Below, in pieces: positions 43,590 to 52,206 of a DNA stretch of 64,000 nt. Numbering within the stretch: the first letter of the stretch is position 1; every line of letters begins with the position of its first letter. The notes beneath the pieces are model-generated. The model had not been told where the DNA came from. It worked only from the letters and a program-made list of their open reading frames with translations, and made no database searches. The position numbers were made by a program, and so were the translations under genes. The stretch comes from Sphaerisporangium rhizosphaerae (GTDB taxonomy: Bacteria; Actinomycetota; Actinomycetes; Streptosporangiales; Streptosporangiaceae). Location of the stretch: NCBI RefSeq assembly GCF_042665155.1, contig NZ_JBHTCG010000016.1, positions 1 to 64,000 of the forward strand, given 5' to 3'.

Positions 43590-44235
43590 AGGCGTCACCG
43601 TCACCTACGGCCGCCGGCCCGTCCTCCACGACGCCGAGCTCACGCTGGTGCCGGGGTCCGTCACCGGGCTCGCCGGGCCCAGCGGCTGCGGCAAGTCGAC
43701 CTTCGCCCGCGTCCTCGGCCTGGTCCAGAGACCCGCGACCGGCCGGGTCGCCATCGACGGCGCCGAAGTGCGCCGCTGGCGCAACCGCGCCCCGCGCGAC
43801 CTGCGCGTCCGCGTCGCGCTGATCTTCCAGCAGTCTCGCCTGGCGGTCGATCCCCGCTTCACCCTGCGCGAGGTCATCGCCGAACCCCTGCTGGCCACCG
43901 GCCGCGGCCCAGGACGCGCCGGCGAACTGGCCGAGGAGATGGGCCTGACCCCCGAACTGCTGTCCCGCCGGCCGCACGAGGTGTCCGACGGCCAGTTGCA
44001 ACGCGCCTGCGTCGCCCGCGCCCTGGCGCTGCGTCCTGGTTACGTCATCTGCGATGAGATGACCACGATGCTCGACGCCTCCACCCAGGCGCACCTGGTC
44101 GCCAGGCTGGAGGCCTACCGCCTGGACACCGGCGCGGCGATCCTGGTCATCAGCCACGACCTGGAACTCCTGGCTCGCTGGAGCGGCCACGGCGGCATCG
44201 TCCACCTTCCACAGGCCGTCCGGCCCGCCGGGTGA
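43576..44235 (+). CDS. ABC transporter ATPase (NikE/OppF-like), short form
   Basis: 219 residues from ATG 43576, overlapping the previous gene by 14 bases. Walker A GPSGCGKST is normal, but the signature is VSDGQLQR instead of LSGGQ and Walker B continues DEMTTMLD instead of DEPTSALD. It lacks the C-terminal oligopeptide module. Probably still functional as the second half of an asymmetric ATPase pair, with its site degenerate. Confidence 0.87.
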   Translation: MLRAEGVTVTYGRRPVLHDAELTLVPGSVTGLAGPSGCGKSTFARVLGLVQRPATGRVAIDGAEVRRWRNRAPRDLRVRVALIFQQSRLAVDPRFTLREVIAEPLLATGRGPGRAGELAEEMGLTPELLSRRPHEVSDGQLQRACVARALALRPGYVICDEMTTMLDASTQAHLVARLEAYRLDTGAAILVISHDLELLARWSGHGGIVHLPQAVRPAG

Positions 44236-44282
44236 GGCGAAGCGGCGGGGCCGGTGAAGGACCGCGATTCCAAGGGGCGGGG

Positions 44283-44314
44283 TCTGGCGGGGACGTCATC
44301 GTGTCCCCGCCGGA
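44283..44314. terminator. Bidirectional terminator between the ABC operon and the PepSY gene
   Basis: GGCGGGGAC (44286-44294) pairs with GTCCCCGCC (44303-44311), extendable by about three pairs, between convergent stop codons. Confidence 0.75.
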
Positions 44315-44337
44315 CCGGTCGTATCGCGGTGCCTGGG

Positions 44338-45693
44338 TCAGGTGGAGCGCTTGACCAGGCCGAGGACGACGTCGATGGCCAGGAAGGCCAGTAGTGAGAT
44401 GCCGAGCAGGGGGATGAACGCGCCCACCGCGATCGCGACCAGTCCTATGGCCAGTAGTACGGGGACGGGCGCCGCGCGCCAGCCGCCGCGCGCGTAGGGG
44501 GCGGCGAAGCCCCGGGTGGGCCGCCGTTGCCACCACATCTGGTATCCCAAAATGATCATGGAGATCAGCGCGAGGGCGAGTGCGGCCAGGACGATCTGGT
44601 TGGCCAGGCCGAACAGCACGCCCATGTGCCCGTCGATGCCCCAGCGAGTCAGCTTGGCGGCCAGGGGGTAGTCGGCGAAACGCAGTTCGCCGGTCACCTG
44701 GCCGCTCGCCGGGTCGACCGCGACCTGGTCGTTGCGCTGTGGCCACTGGCGGTCCATCTCCTTGACCGTGAAGGCGCCGCCCGCCTTGGCGGGCCAGGCG
44801 ATCTCCAGCGGCCCGGACAGCCCGGCGTCCGCCGCGGCTCGCACGATGCGGTCGGCGTCGGCCTCGGTGGTGGGCCCGTCGCCGTGCCCGGAGTGGCCGG
44901 AGTGCCCCGGGGCGGTGGCGGGCAGGGACGGGGTGGACCAGCTGAGCGCGGTCTGGAGCTTGTCGACGTTCGCTCCCGCGTATTTCGACCAGGTCAGGCC
45001 GGTCGCGGACAGGAACAGCAGGCCGACGGTGATCCACAGGCCCACCGAGCCGTGCCAGGACAGGGTGCGCCGCAGACCCTTCGCCGTGCGGTCGGGCCGC
45101 AGGGTGCGGCGACGGTGGGTCAGCCACAGCACGACACCGCCGAGCGCGACGACCCACAGCCAGCTCGCCGCCAGTTCGCTGTACACGCGTCCGGGCTCGC
45201 CCAGGTGCAGATGGCGGTGCAGGTTCGAGATCCAGGCGCGCACGGGCAGCGCGCCCGAACTGCCGTAGCTCGGCAGCGCGCCGCGGACCTGGCCGGTGTA
45301 CGGGTCGACGAAGACCGCCAGTTGGGTGCTCTCCGGCAGGCCCTCCGCGTTGAGCAGGACGCGGGTGGTCTCTCCCGGTTCGGAGGCGGGCCGCACGGCG
45401 CCGATCGCTCCCTGCGGGTGCGCCTGCCGGGCGGCGGCGATCTGCCGCGCCAGGGGGAGCGGCGCCTGGCCGGCGGGCGGAAGCGGAGCGGTGAGTTCGT
45501 GGGCGTGCACGACCTTCTCCAGCTGGAAGGAGGAGGCGTACAGCAGGCCGGTGGTGGCGGCCACCAGCAGGAAGGGCGCCACGAGGATTCCGGCGTAGAA
45601 GTGCAGGCGCAGCAGCAGCGCTCGCGTGGCCGGCCAGGCGGTGGAACGGGAGCGTTCGGGAGCAGGCTGAAGCTCGCGCACGTCAGAGGTCAT
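44338..45693 (-). CDS. PepSY-associated transmembrane protein
   Basis: 451 residues from ATG 45693 with GGAG upstream. Four main transmembrane segments (LHFYAGILVAPFLLVAATTG near the start, three later) and PepSY-type segments (AVFVDPYTGQVRGAL; QVAVDPASGQVTGEL). A His-Gly run (GHSGHSGHGDG) lies in the middle extracytoplasmic loop and could bind metal. The conserved HRHLHLGEPGR before TM2 is typical of the PepSY_TM family, which includes ferric/haem-type reductase-like proteins. Followed upstream by a His-rich membrane protein gene. Confidence 0.88.
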   Translation of the reverse strand: MTSDVRELQPAPERSRSTAWPATRALLLRLHFYAGILVAPFLLVAATTGLLYASSFQLEKVVHAHELTAPLPPAGQAPLPLARQIAAARQAHPQGAIGAVRPASEPGETTRVLLNAEGLPESTQLAVFVDPYTGQVRGALPSYGSSGALPVRAWISNLHRHLHLGEPGRVYSELAASWLWVVALGGVVLWLTHRRRTLRPDRTAKGLRRTLSWHGSVGLWITVGLLFLSATGLTWSKYAGANVDKLQTALSWSTPSLPATAPGHSGHSGHGDGPTTEADADRIVRAAADAGLSGPLEIAWPAKAGGAFTVKEMDRQWPQRNDQVAVDPASGQVTGELRFADYPLAAKLTRWGIDGHMGVLFGLANQIVLAALALALISMIILGYQMWWQRRPTRGFAAPYARGGWRAAPVPVLLAIGLVAIAVGAFIPLLGISLLAFLAIDVVLGLVKRST

Positions 45694-45889
45694 GGAAGGT
45701 CTCCGTTCACGGAGGCGCGCACAGGTGGACGCGCGCCTCGGCGGGGTTCGTCATGGGGACGTCGCGGTGCCCTGGCCCGCGGGCACGGCCGCCGTGGTGG
45801 CGGCCGTCGCGCGGCGCGGAGCAGGCGACGACCGGACACCGGCCGGGAGGGCCCGCGCCGGTGAAGGTCTCACGGGCACGTGGCCCGGA

Positions 45890-46441
45890 TCAGATGACGA
45901 CGACCCCCGCCGGCGGCCCGCGCCGGGAGACGGCCGAGGCGAGCAGCCGGGTGAGGAACAAGGACGCGCCGTCTACGCGGCGCCGTGGCACGAGGCGTGG
46001 TGCGGACGGCGTGGCCATCCGCACCAGCAGGGTCACCACGGCCGCGACGAGCAGGCGCAGCAGCGTGGCCAGCGCCGTCTCCCCGCGTTCCAGCCAGTGA
46101 GCCGACAGCAGCGCGGTCACGGTGTGCGCCAGCAGCATCGCCACACCCACGGCCAGGCCGCCGTGCCCGTGACCGTGGACCGGTGGCGGCCGCATCGCCG
46201 CGGAGAACAGGTGGTGCAGGCCGTACTGGGTGACGAACGCCGCGGTGAGCAGGGCTCCCAGGCCCCGCTGCCGCCGGGAGAGCACGAAGGCGCCGCCCGT
46301 CACCAGCGCCGTCGCCCCGACGAAGACCGCCACGTCGATGGCGGCGCCGCCGGCCAGCGCGTGCATGCCCAGCGACACCGCCACGCACACCACCGCGAAC
46401 ACGGTGGCGCGCAACAGGCGCAGAACGGGCATGCCCCTCAT
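45890..46441 (-). CDS. His-rich integral membrane protein of unknown function
   Basis: 183 residues; ATG 46441 is used, with ATG 46432 possible. Four to five hydrophobic segments and the loop PPPVHGHGHGGLAVG. The family is not recognised. Similar small membrane proteins sit beside PepSY or copper-handling genes in actinomycetes, and the His-Gly loop fits metal binding; this is inference. Confidence 0.7.
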   Translation of the reverse strand: MRGMPVLRLLRATVFAVVCVAVSLGMHALAGGAAIDVAVFVGATALVTGGAFVLSRRQRGLGALLTAAFVTQYGLHHLFSAAMRPPPVHGHGHGGLAVGVAMLLAHTVTALLSAHWLERGETALATLLRLLVAAVVTLLVRMATPSAPRLVPRRRVDGASLFLTRLLASAVSRRGPPAGVVVI

Positions 46442-46511
46442 CGTGACAGAAATCCATGATCCTGCCGAGTGGCTGAAGCCTTCGTCACCGCCGCATCCGG
46501 TAGGGATCCGG

Positions 46512-47762
46512 TCATGGCGGGCCGGCGGACGCCATGACCGGCCGGACGGCGTGGGCGGCGCTGATCGCGTTGTACACCGCCAGCTCGGTCGTCGGCCCCT
46601 CCGCCAGCAGCAGACCCGTGCACGCCCGCTGGTCGCCGAGATCGGTCACTCTGGTCCCGATCGTCATGGTCGGATACCACTCCGGTGAGCCGGGATGCGA
46701 GGCCAGCTCCTCCAGTCCGTCCACCCTCTGGAAGGTTCCGGGCCGGTCGGGGTAGACGAGAACGGTCGCCGTCGCCCCCGTTCCGCCTCCCCGCGCCGCG
46801 ATGGCGCCCAGGTCCGAAACGGCGTCGAGCAGCGCGGGCGCACGGCCCAAGGCCATGTCGACCATCGCCTCGTAGACGTTGACCCCGAGGGAGCGGCACA
46901 TCGCCTCGCCCGCGAGGCACCCGCCGATCCGGCCGTTGATCTCGACCAGTTCGGGCCCTTTCACCGTCCAGACGAACTCGACGTGCGCGAACCCTCGCGT
47001 GTGCCCCACCAGATCGAGTACCTGCGCCACCCACTGTTCGACGCCGGCCAGATCGGGCTCGGGCAGCATCGCGGGGAAGGACAGCAGTTCCTCACGGCCG
47101 AACCAGCGCGCCGACGTGAGCCGGCCGGAGACGCCGAGAAGCCGGGTACGGCCCTCCCAGCTCAGCGTCTCGGCGCTGTAGAGCGGCCCGGTGATGTACG
47201 GCTCGGCGAACAGGCCGCCCATGAAGGACCGTCCGGCCGCCTCGGCGAGCGCGAGCTCCAGTTGCCCGGTGGTACGGGCGAGCCATACGTTGCGCGAGCC
47301 CGTGCCCGCGGAGTCCTTCAGGACGGCCGGCAGTCCGACCGCCTTCTCCACCGTGGTCGCCGTCGCGCCGGGCGAGACCGGGACGGCCGCGTTCAGGGAC
47401 GGGTTCCGATCGTGCAGGAGGCGGCGCACCGCGAGCTTGTCGCGGAGCACGCGCGCCGTTTCGCGGTTCGGACCCGGCAGGCCGAACCGGGCGGCCAGCT
47501 CGGCTCCGGGCACCATCCAGGTGTCGGTCGAGCAGATCAGCCCGCGGAGTTCCGGCAGCGATGCCAGCACCGCCGAACACCTGGTGAGGGCACGGGTGTC
47601 GACATCGATGATCTCCAGCGCGTTCGTCGGCAGGCGCTGGAGTTCGTGACGGTAGATGTCCCGGTCTCCCGTCAGGAGGCACAGACGTTCCCCGGCCTTG
47701 CCGGCCGCCGCCACCATGCGGCCAAGGCCGAAGGTCAGCGCTTCCAGTACGGCGATGGTCAC
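46512..47762 (-). CDS. ATP-grasp domain ligase
   Basis: 416 residues from ATG 47762. N-terminal pre-ATP-grasp Rossmann region (1-100), then the ATP-grasp core: GLPAVLKDSAGTGSRNVWLA (lysine and glycine loop), EPYITGPLYSAETLSW, FVWTVKGPELVEINGRIGG (metal-binding Glu and Asn). These enzymes join a carboxylate to an amine through an acyl phosphate; substrates are not predictable. It is preceded by a small unknown gene 12 bases upstream, probably its operon partner. Confidence 0.85.
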   Translation of the reverse strand: MTIAVLEALTFGLGRMVAAAGKAGERLCLLTGDRDIYRHELQRLPTNALEIIDVDTRALTRCSAVLASLPELRGLICSTDTWMVPGAELAARFGLPGPNRETARVLRDKLAVRRLLHDRNPSLNAAVPVSPGATATTVEKAVGLPAVLKDSAGTGSRNVWLARTTGQLELALAEAAGRSFMGGLFAEPYITGPLYSAETLSWEGRTRLLGVSGRLTSARWFGREELLSFPAMLPEPDLAGVEQWVAQVLDLVGHTRGFAHVEFVWTVKGPELVEINGRIGGCLAGEAMCRSLGVNVYEAMVDMALGRAPALLDAVSDLGAIAARGGGTGATATVLVYPDRPGTFQRVDGLEELASHPGSPEWYPTMTIGTRVTDLGDQRACTGLLLAEGPTTELAVYNAISAAHAVRPVMASAGPP

Positions 47763-47774
47763 CCGGCCCTCCCG

Positions 47775-48221
47775 TCAGATCTCGCCGGCGAGTTCCGCGG
47801 GCACCAGGCTGAGCATGGCGGCCAGGGGCTCGTCGCCGGCGATCGCGGTGCCGGCCACGGGGTCGCCGCCGGCGAGGTGGGCGAGGTGCCTGATGGCGTG
47901 GGCGGCGACGTGGTCGGTGGTCACCTCGCTGGGGCGGGGGGCGTCGGGGCGGTCGCCGAAGGCGATGGTGAGCTCGTCGAGCGGGGTGGCGGACGCGCCG
48001 GCCGCGGGATCGGGGTAGGCGGCGTAGGTGAGGACCAGCCCGTGCCCCGGGGTGTGGCGCCAGCTGGTGGAGTGCAGCAGGGTGGGATGCCCGGCGAGGG
48101 TTCTGGCAAGGTCGCAGGGGACGGTGGCGCCGTCGAGCGGTGCCGTGGAGCGCCGGTAGGCCCAGCCGCGGTCGCCGAACCGGAGCAGGATCACTTCCAC
48201 CGTGACCTGTGGGCCGTTCAT
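47775..48221 (-). CDS. Unknown protein coupled with the ATP-grasp ligase
   Basis: 148 residues from ATG 48221 with GGCGGG upstream. It begins VTVEVILLRFGDRGWAYRRS, reminiscent of a NUDIX-like beta-sheet, but there is no NUDIX box. A conserved-looking STSWRHTPGHGLVLTYAAYP follows. I do not recognise it. The 12-base gap to the ligase suggests joint function. Confidence 0.7.
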   Translation of the reverse strand: MNGPQVTVEVILLRFGDRGWAYRRSTAPLDGATVPCDLARTLAGHPTLLHSTSWRHTPGHGLVLTYAAYPDPAAGASATPLDELTIAFGDRPDAPRPSEVTTDHVAAHAIRHLAHLAGGDPVAGTAIAGDEPLAAMLSLVPAELAGEI

Positions 48222-48460
48222 CCGCCCGCCTTTCGCGTGATGAGAGCGCTCATGGCGACCTGTCGCCGAGCGTGCATGACGACATCCCCTATGAGGCAGT
48301 CTGACAGAACTGCACTCCAATCGCTATTGCGACCCCCTCGCATCTAGGGGGGTGTCGATGGGCCGGCCGCGATCGGCCGATCTCCGTGAGGATCCAGCGG
48401 CCGGACGGTGCTCTGGTGCGCTGTCTTGCGAACGTTCACCGGGTCGTCCGACGCGGGACG

Positions 48461-50095
48461 CTAGCGCGGCGCCAGGATGCGCAGGTGCAGCATCGCCGCG
48501 AACCGCTGCTCCGGGTCGTCCAGGTCGATCTCGCCGACCTCGGTGACGCGCCTGAGCCGGTAGCGCAGGGTGTTGGCGTGGATGAACAGGGCGCCGGCCG
48601 CCTTCGCCACGTCGCCGTGGGCGTCCAGCCAGGCCTCCAGGGATTCGACGAGGCCCGCGTTGTTCCGCTCGTCGTACTCCATCAGGCGGGCGATCGCGCC
48701 GCCCGGCCGCTCGTCGCGCGCCGCCGCGAGGTCGCGCAGTTCCAGGATCAGCGCGAGCGTCTGGACATCGTCGAGCCGGGCGACCCGCAGGGTGGTGTGG
48801 CCCTCCCGCATCACCCGGAGCACCCGGTCGGCCTGGGCCTTTCCCCGGACGATGCCGCTGATCTCCGATCCCGCGGGGGCGACCGCCACGATCGCGCGCA
48901 GGCCGCCGCCGACCCGGTCCACGAAGTCGGACGCCAGCCGGACGGCCCGCTGTTCGGGGCTGCCCGTCGGGACGACCACGGGCAGCAGGCCGTACACCGT
49001 GCCGCCGACGGTCCCCATCGCCGACGACGGCACCGTCGCCGACAGGTGGACCGACAGCGCGTCCGCGAGCCGCTCCAGATCGGCTGCTCTGCTCTGGTCC
49101 GCGCGGATGTGATCGTCGTCGGCCAGCAGGCCCGCGCTCACGATGACCAGGCGGCGACCGGCCAGGCCGAGCCGCACGAGCGCGTCCCGCGCGCCGGCGC
49201 CTCCTTCGAGGACCGTCCCGATCAGGTCGGTGCGCAGCCTTCGCTGGACGTCGGCGCCGGCGCGGATCCGCAGCAGGTGCAGCGCGACGAGTTTCGAGGC
49301 GTCGAGCAGCGCCCCCGTGCGCTCGGCGTCGAGTTCGCCGTCCATGGCGGCCCAGATCGAGCCGAGGATCTCGTCGCCGGCGCGAACCGCGATGGCGACG
49401 CGCTGGACCGTCATCCCCTCGTATCCCAGAGCCTCCGGCGTGACGACGACGGGCCGCTGGTAGCGGTAGAGGTCGCGGAAGACGCCCAGTTCCGTCAGCC
49501 GCGTGGCGTACCGCTCGGGCACCTGCCGGCCGATGACCGTCTCCACGCGGGAGGGGTCCGCCTCCTCCTGGCGGCCGGAGAAGGCGAGCACCCGGGAGTT
49601 GCGGTCCTCGATGGTGATGGGGGCGTCGAGAAGCGCGGCCACGGCGTTGGCCACCGCGAACAGGTCACCGGACGGGAGACCGCCGAGCGACTCGTGCTCG
49701 GTGACACCGATGTCCCCTTCGGCGAGCATGGCGCGGATGAGGGCGGTGAGCTGCGCCCACGTGGCACCGCGGCGCAGGCCGATCAGGGCCACGCCGCTCG
49801 CCTGGACCGCATCTCGCACCTCGGCCGTCAGCGCGACCGGAGCCCGGACGACGAGCCCCACCGCCTCATGGTCACCGAGTGAGCGGAGCAGGCCGGCCAG
49901 CGTGCCGCCGGCCGGGTCGACGCCGACCCCGAGCACGAGCGAGCGCGGCGGCAGCACGGGTTCGTCGAGCGGGTCGAAGATGACCAGCCCGCTGATCTCG
50001 CCCGGCCGGCCGGCGTCACCGGCGACCGGTTCGAGCAACGTGGTCCCCAGGTCGTCCAGCACCCGCCCGAGGCCGGCACGTGGACGCTGGCTCAC
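48461..50095 (-). CDS. PucR-family transcriptional regulator, leaderless
   Basis: 544 residues. GTG 50095 is chosen because TATACT (50103-50108 on the minus strand) ends exactly seven bases before it, the geometry of a leaderless actinobacterial promoter; the open frame to 50125 would cross that promoter. The N-terminal PucR-like domain (about 1-130), a GAF/GGDEF-like middle and the C-terminal helix-turn-helix (DVAKAAGALFIHANTLRYRL) are clear. PucR proteins usually activate amino-acid or purine catabolism in response to substrate. Its position at the end of the D-peptide cluster makes it the likely local activator. Confidence 0.9.
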   Translation of the reverse strand: MSQRPRAGLGRVLDDLGTTLLEPVAGDAGRPGEISGLVIFDPLDEPVLPPRSLVLGVGVDPAGGTLAGLLRSLGDHEAVGLVVRAPVALTAEVRDAVQASGVALIGLRRGATWAQLTALIRAMLAEGDIGVTEHESLGGLPSGDLFAVANAVAALLDAPITIEDRNSRVLAFSGRQEEADPSRVETVIGRQVPERYATRLTELGVFRDLYRYQRPVVVTPEALGYEGMTVQRVAIAVRAGDEILGSIWAAMDGELDAERTGALLDASKLVALHLLRIRAGADVQRRLRTDLIGTVLEGGAGARDALVRLGLAGRRLVIVSAGLLADDDHIRADQSRAADLERLADALSVHLSATVPSSAMGTVGGTVYGLLPVVVPTGSPEQRAVRLASDFVDRVGGGLRAIVAVAPAGSEISGIVRGKAQADRVLRVMREGHTTLRVARLDDVQTLALILELRDLAAARDERPGGAIARLMEYDERNNAGLVESLEAWLDAHGDVAKAAGALFIHANTLRYRLRRVTEVGEIDLDDPEQRFAAMLHLRILAPR

Positions 50096-50102
50096 GCCCG
50101 GC

Positions 50103-50108
50103 AGTATA
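50103..50108 (-). promoter_or_regulatory. -10 element of the pucR gene (TATACT)
   Basis: Reads TATACT on the minus strand, followed by seven bases and GTG; a leaderless transcript is predicted. A half-site GATCGAACGA (50143-50152) resembling the tandem operators at 61494-61541 lies 48-57 bases upstream of the start. Confidence 0.6.
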
Positions 50109-50153
50109 GGCGGCCACGCTCCCACGCGACCGGGCCGGCGAGGATCGAACGAC

Positions 50154-50254
50154 GTGCGCGCCGCGCGGTTCGGTCGGGGACGGTCGTGAGGGCGTGTGCA
50201 CCGCGCGGTTCCGGTCGGGGACGGTCGTGAGCTCGTGCGCGCCGCGCGGTTCGG
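50154..50254. repeat. 40/41-bp tandem repeat, 2.5 copies
   Basis: Units begin at 50154, 50194 and 50235 (GTGCGCGCCGCGCGGTTCGG core). The array fills the gap between the racemase stop and the pucR promoter. No coding role. Confidence 0.75.
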
Positions 50255-50264
50255 ATCGCCGGTC

Positions 50265-51389
50265 TCAGAAGGCGATCCACTCGGTCGAGGTCGTCACCGT
50301 GTCGAGCAGTTCGGGGATGGGCGTGACGCCCAGCCCCGGGCCGGTCGGTACGGCGATGTGACCGTCCTTGATGACGAACGGCTCGGTGATGTCCGTGCGG
50401 TAGAAGCGGCCGGAGGCGGAGATGTCGCCCGGCAGCGTGAATCCGGGCAGGGCGGCCAGGGCGGCGTTGGCCGCGCGGCCGATGCCCGTCTCCAGCATCC
50501 CCCCGCACCACACCGCGACTCCGTGGGCCGCGGCCAGGTCGTGGATCCTGCGGGCCTCGAGGTAGCCGCCGACGCGACCGGGCTTGATGTTGATGATCTG
50601 GCAGGCGCCGAGCGCGATCGCCGCGGCGGCGGTCTGCGCGGAGACGATGGACTCGTCGAGACAGATCGGCGTCGCCAGCCGCCGTGCCAGCGCGGCGTGC
50701 CCGAGGACGTCCTCCTCCTCCAGCGGCTGCTCGATCAGCAGGAGGTCGAACTCGTCCAGCTTGGCGAGGTGGCGCGCGTCGCGAAGCGTGTAGGCGGTGT
50801 TGGCGTCGACCTGGAGCGGAACCTCCGCGCCGAAGCGCTCGCGTACGGCGGCCACCGGGACCAGGTCCCACCCCGGTTCGATCTTCAGCTTGATCCGCGC
50901 GTACCCCGCGTCCAGGTATTCCCCGACGGCCGCCAGCAACTGCGGGACCGTGTCGTGGATGCCGACCGACACGCCGCTCGGAACCCGGTCGGCGACCGCG
51001 CCGAGTTCACGGCCGAACGAGCGGCCGATCGCGCGCAGCTCCGCGTCGAGGATGGCCATCTCCGCGGCGGCCTTGGCCATGCGGTGCCCCTTGAACGGGT
51101 GGAGCAGGCCGGCGACGGCGGCCGCGCCCGAGCGCGCGATCGCCTCCCGCCCTTCGGGCGAGGCCAGCTTCGGAAACAGCCAGCGCCGCAGCACGTCCGC
51201 CTGCGAGTCGGCGTACTCACTGGAGTAGAGCGGGTCGGCGAGCGCCACGCATTCACCCCAGCCTTCGGCGTCGTCGGTCACGGCCTTGAGAAGGAGGATG
51301 TCGCGCCCGGTCTGCGTGCCGAACGAGGTCCGGAACGGTGACACGAGCGGCATGGAGATACGGCGCATTTCGATTCCGCGCAACTTCAT
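50265..51389 (-). CDS. N-succinylamino acid racemase-like enolase-superfamily enzyme
   Basis: 374 residues from ATG 51389 with GGAGAA upstream. It has the muconate-lactonising/OSBS fold: 20s loop PFRTSFGTQTGRD, GWGECVA, catalytic lysines in RIKLK (Lys167, Lys169) and Lys269 (NIKPGR), and metal ligands Asp195, Glu220, Asp245. The family contains o-succinylbenzoate synthase (menaquinone) and N-succinyl/N-acylamino acid racemase. No menaquinone genes are near; instead a GNAT and an M20 deacylase are directly upstream in the same operon, the hallmark of the racemase pathway that converts D- to L-amino acids. Confidence 0.85.
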   Translation of the reverse strand: MKLRGIEMRRISMPLVSPFRTSFGTQTGRDILLLKAVTDDAEGWGECVALADPLYSSEYADSQADVLRRWLFPKLASPEGREAIARSGAAAVAGLLHPFKGHRMAKAAAEMAILDAELRAIGRSFGRELGAVADRVPSGVSVGIHDTVPQLLAAVGEYLDAGYARIKLKIEPGWDLVPVAAVRERFGAEVPLQVDANTAYTLRDARHLAKLDEFDLLLIEQPLEEEDVLGHAALARRLATPICLDESIVSAQTAAAAIALGACQIINIKPGRVGGYLEARRIHDLAAAHGVAVWCGGMLETGIGRAANAALAALPGFTLPGDISASGRFYRTDITEPFVIKDGHIAVPTGPGLGVTPIPELLDTVTTSTEWIAF

Positions 51390-51414
51390 GACGATTCTCC
51401 AGTCTTGTGCCGTG

Positions 51415-52206
51415 TCAGGGGCGGGCGAGCTCGACGAGATAGCCGAGGTCGAGGTCGAAGTCGACGACGCGGCCACCGGAGGCCATCAGCGGCTCCAGCT
51501 CGCCGCGGAGCCGCAGGCGCCAGGCCGCGGCGGCGGCTCCGTCGCCGGCGCGCAGGGCCGCGATGTCGGCCGGAGCCGCGACCCTCCTGCTCGACGCGCC
51601 GGCGACCGGGCGCCCGAACGGCATGCCGGAGCAGGCGGCGCGGGCCCGCGGTGAGAGCAGTTCCCAGCGCACCAGCAGCCGGTCGGTGTCGTCGCCGCCG
51701 TTGATCGCGTCGTGCATCGCGCCGTAGAAGTTGGTGAGGTACTCCACGGGGAGCGCCCCCAGCTTGACGATGTTGAAGTAGGCGTTGCGGCTGACCAGCG
51801 GATCGAAGGTCCACTCGATCGTGACGATGCCGCGGGCGAGCGCCCACGCGCGCTGGTGGAGCTTGAGCGCCCTTCCGACACCGCGACCGGCCAGCCCCGG
51901 CGTCACCCCGGCGATGTGGCTGTGCAGGGTGCGCGCCGCCGGCTCCGCGTGGAAGCCGATGCAGACGCCGACGAGCCGGTCGCCGGCGTAGGCGCCGGCG
52001 ACGTAGTTGCCCGCCTTGGTCAGGGCGCGCAGGAACTCGACCGTGATGAGCGGGTTGTCCGGCCGGCCCCAGATCCCGACGAGCAGGCCGATCACGGCGT
52101 GCGCCTCGTCGAGATCCCGGAGCTCCCGGACCACCACCGCCGCCTTCGCGGCCCACCTCGCCGCGTCCTCGGCCGCCAGGTCGAGGGAAGATGCCTCGAT
52201 GCTCAC
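51415..52206 (-). CDS. GNAT-superfamily acyltransferase (COG3375-like, probable N-succinyltransferase)
   Basis: 263 residues from GTG 52206, overlapping the M20 stop. Contains the GNAT strand-loop GVTPGLAGRGVGRALKLHQR and the block IEWTFDPLVSRNAYFNIVKL, then GALPVEYLTNFYG, which I recall as characteristic of COG3375 proteins. Members encoded with N-succinylamino acid racemase transfer succinyl from succinyl-CoA to D-amino acids. Gene order M20-GNAT-racemase supports that role here; no experiment is implied. Confidence 0.82.
   Translation of the reverse strand: MSIEASSLDLAAEDAARWAAKAAVVVRELRDLDEAHAVIGLLVGIWGRPDNPLITVEFLRALTKAGNYVAGAYAGDRLVGVCIGFHAEPAARTLHSHIAGVTPGLAGRGVGRALKLHQRAWALARGIVTIEWTFDPLVSRNAYFNIVKLGALPVEYLTNFYGAMHDAINGGDDTDRLLVRWELLSPRARAACSGMPFGRPVAGASSRRVAAPADIAALRAGDGAAAAAWRLRLRGELEPLMASGGRVVDFDLDLGYLVELARP

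Noticed and set aside
48241..48256. TGAGAGCGCTCATG, resembling a CebR operator
   Set aside because: Only the inner GAGCGCTC matches the CebR consensus, the site occurs once, and the downstream gene is not a carbohydrate gene.
50265..51389. Menaquinone MenC (o-succinylbenzoate synthase) as the primary call
   Set aside because: The sequence allows it, but there are no menaquinone genes nearby and the GNAT/M20 partners point to N-succinylamino acid racemase.
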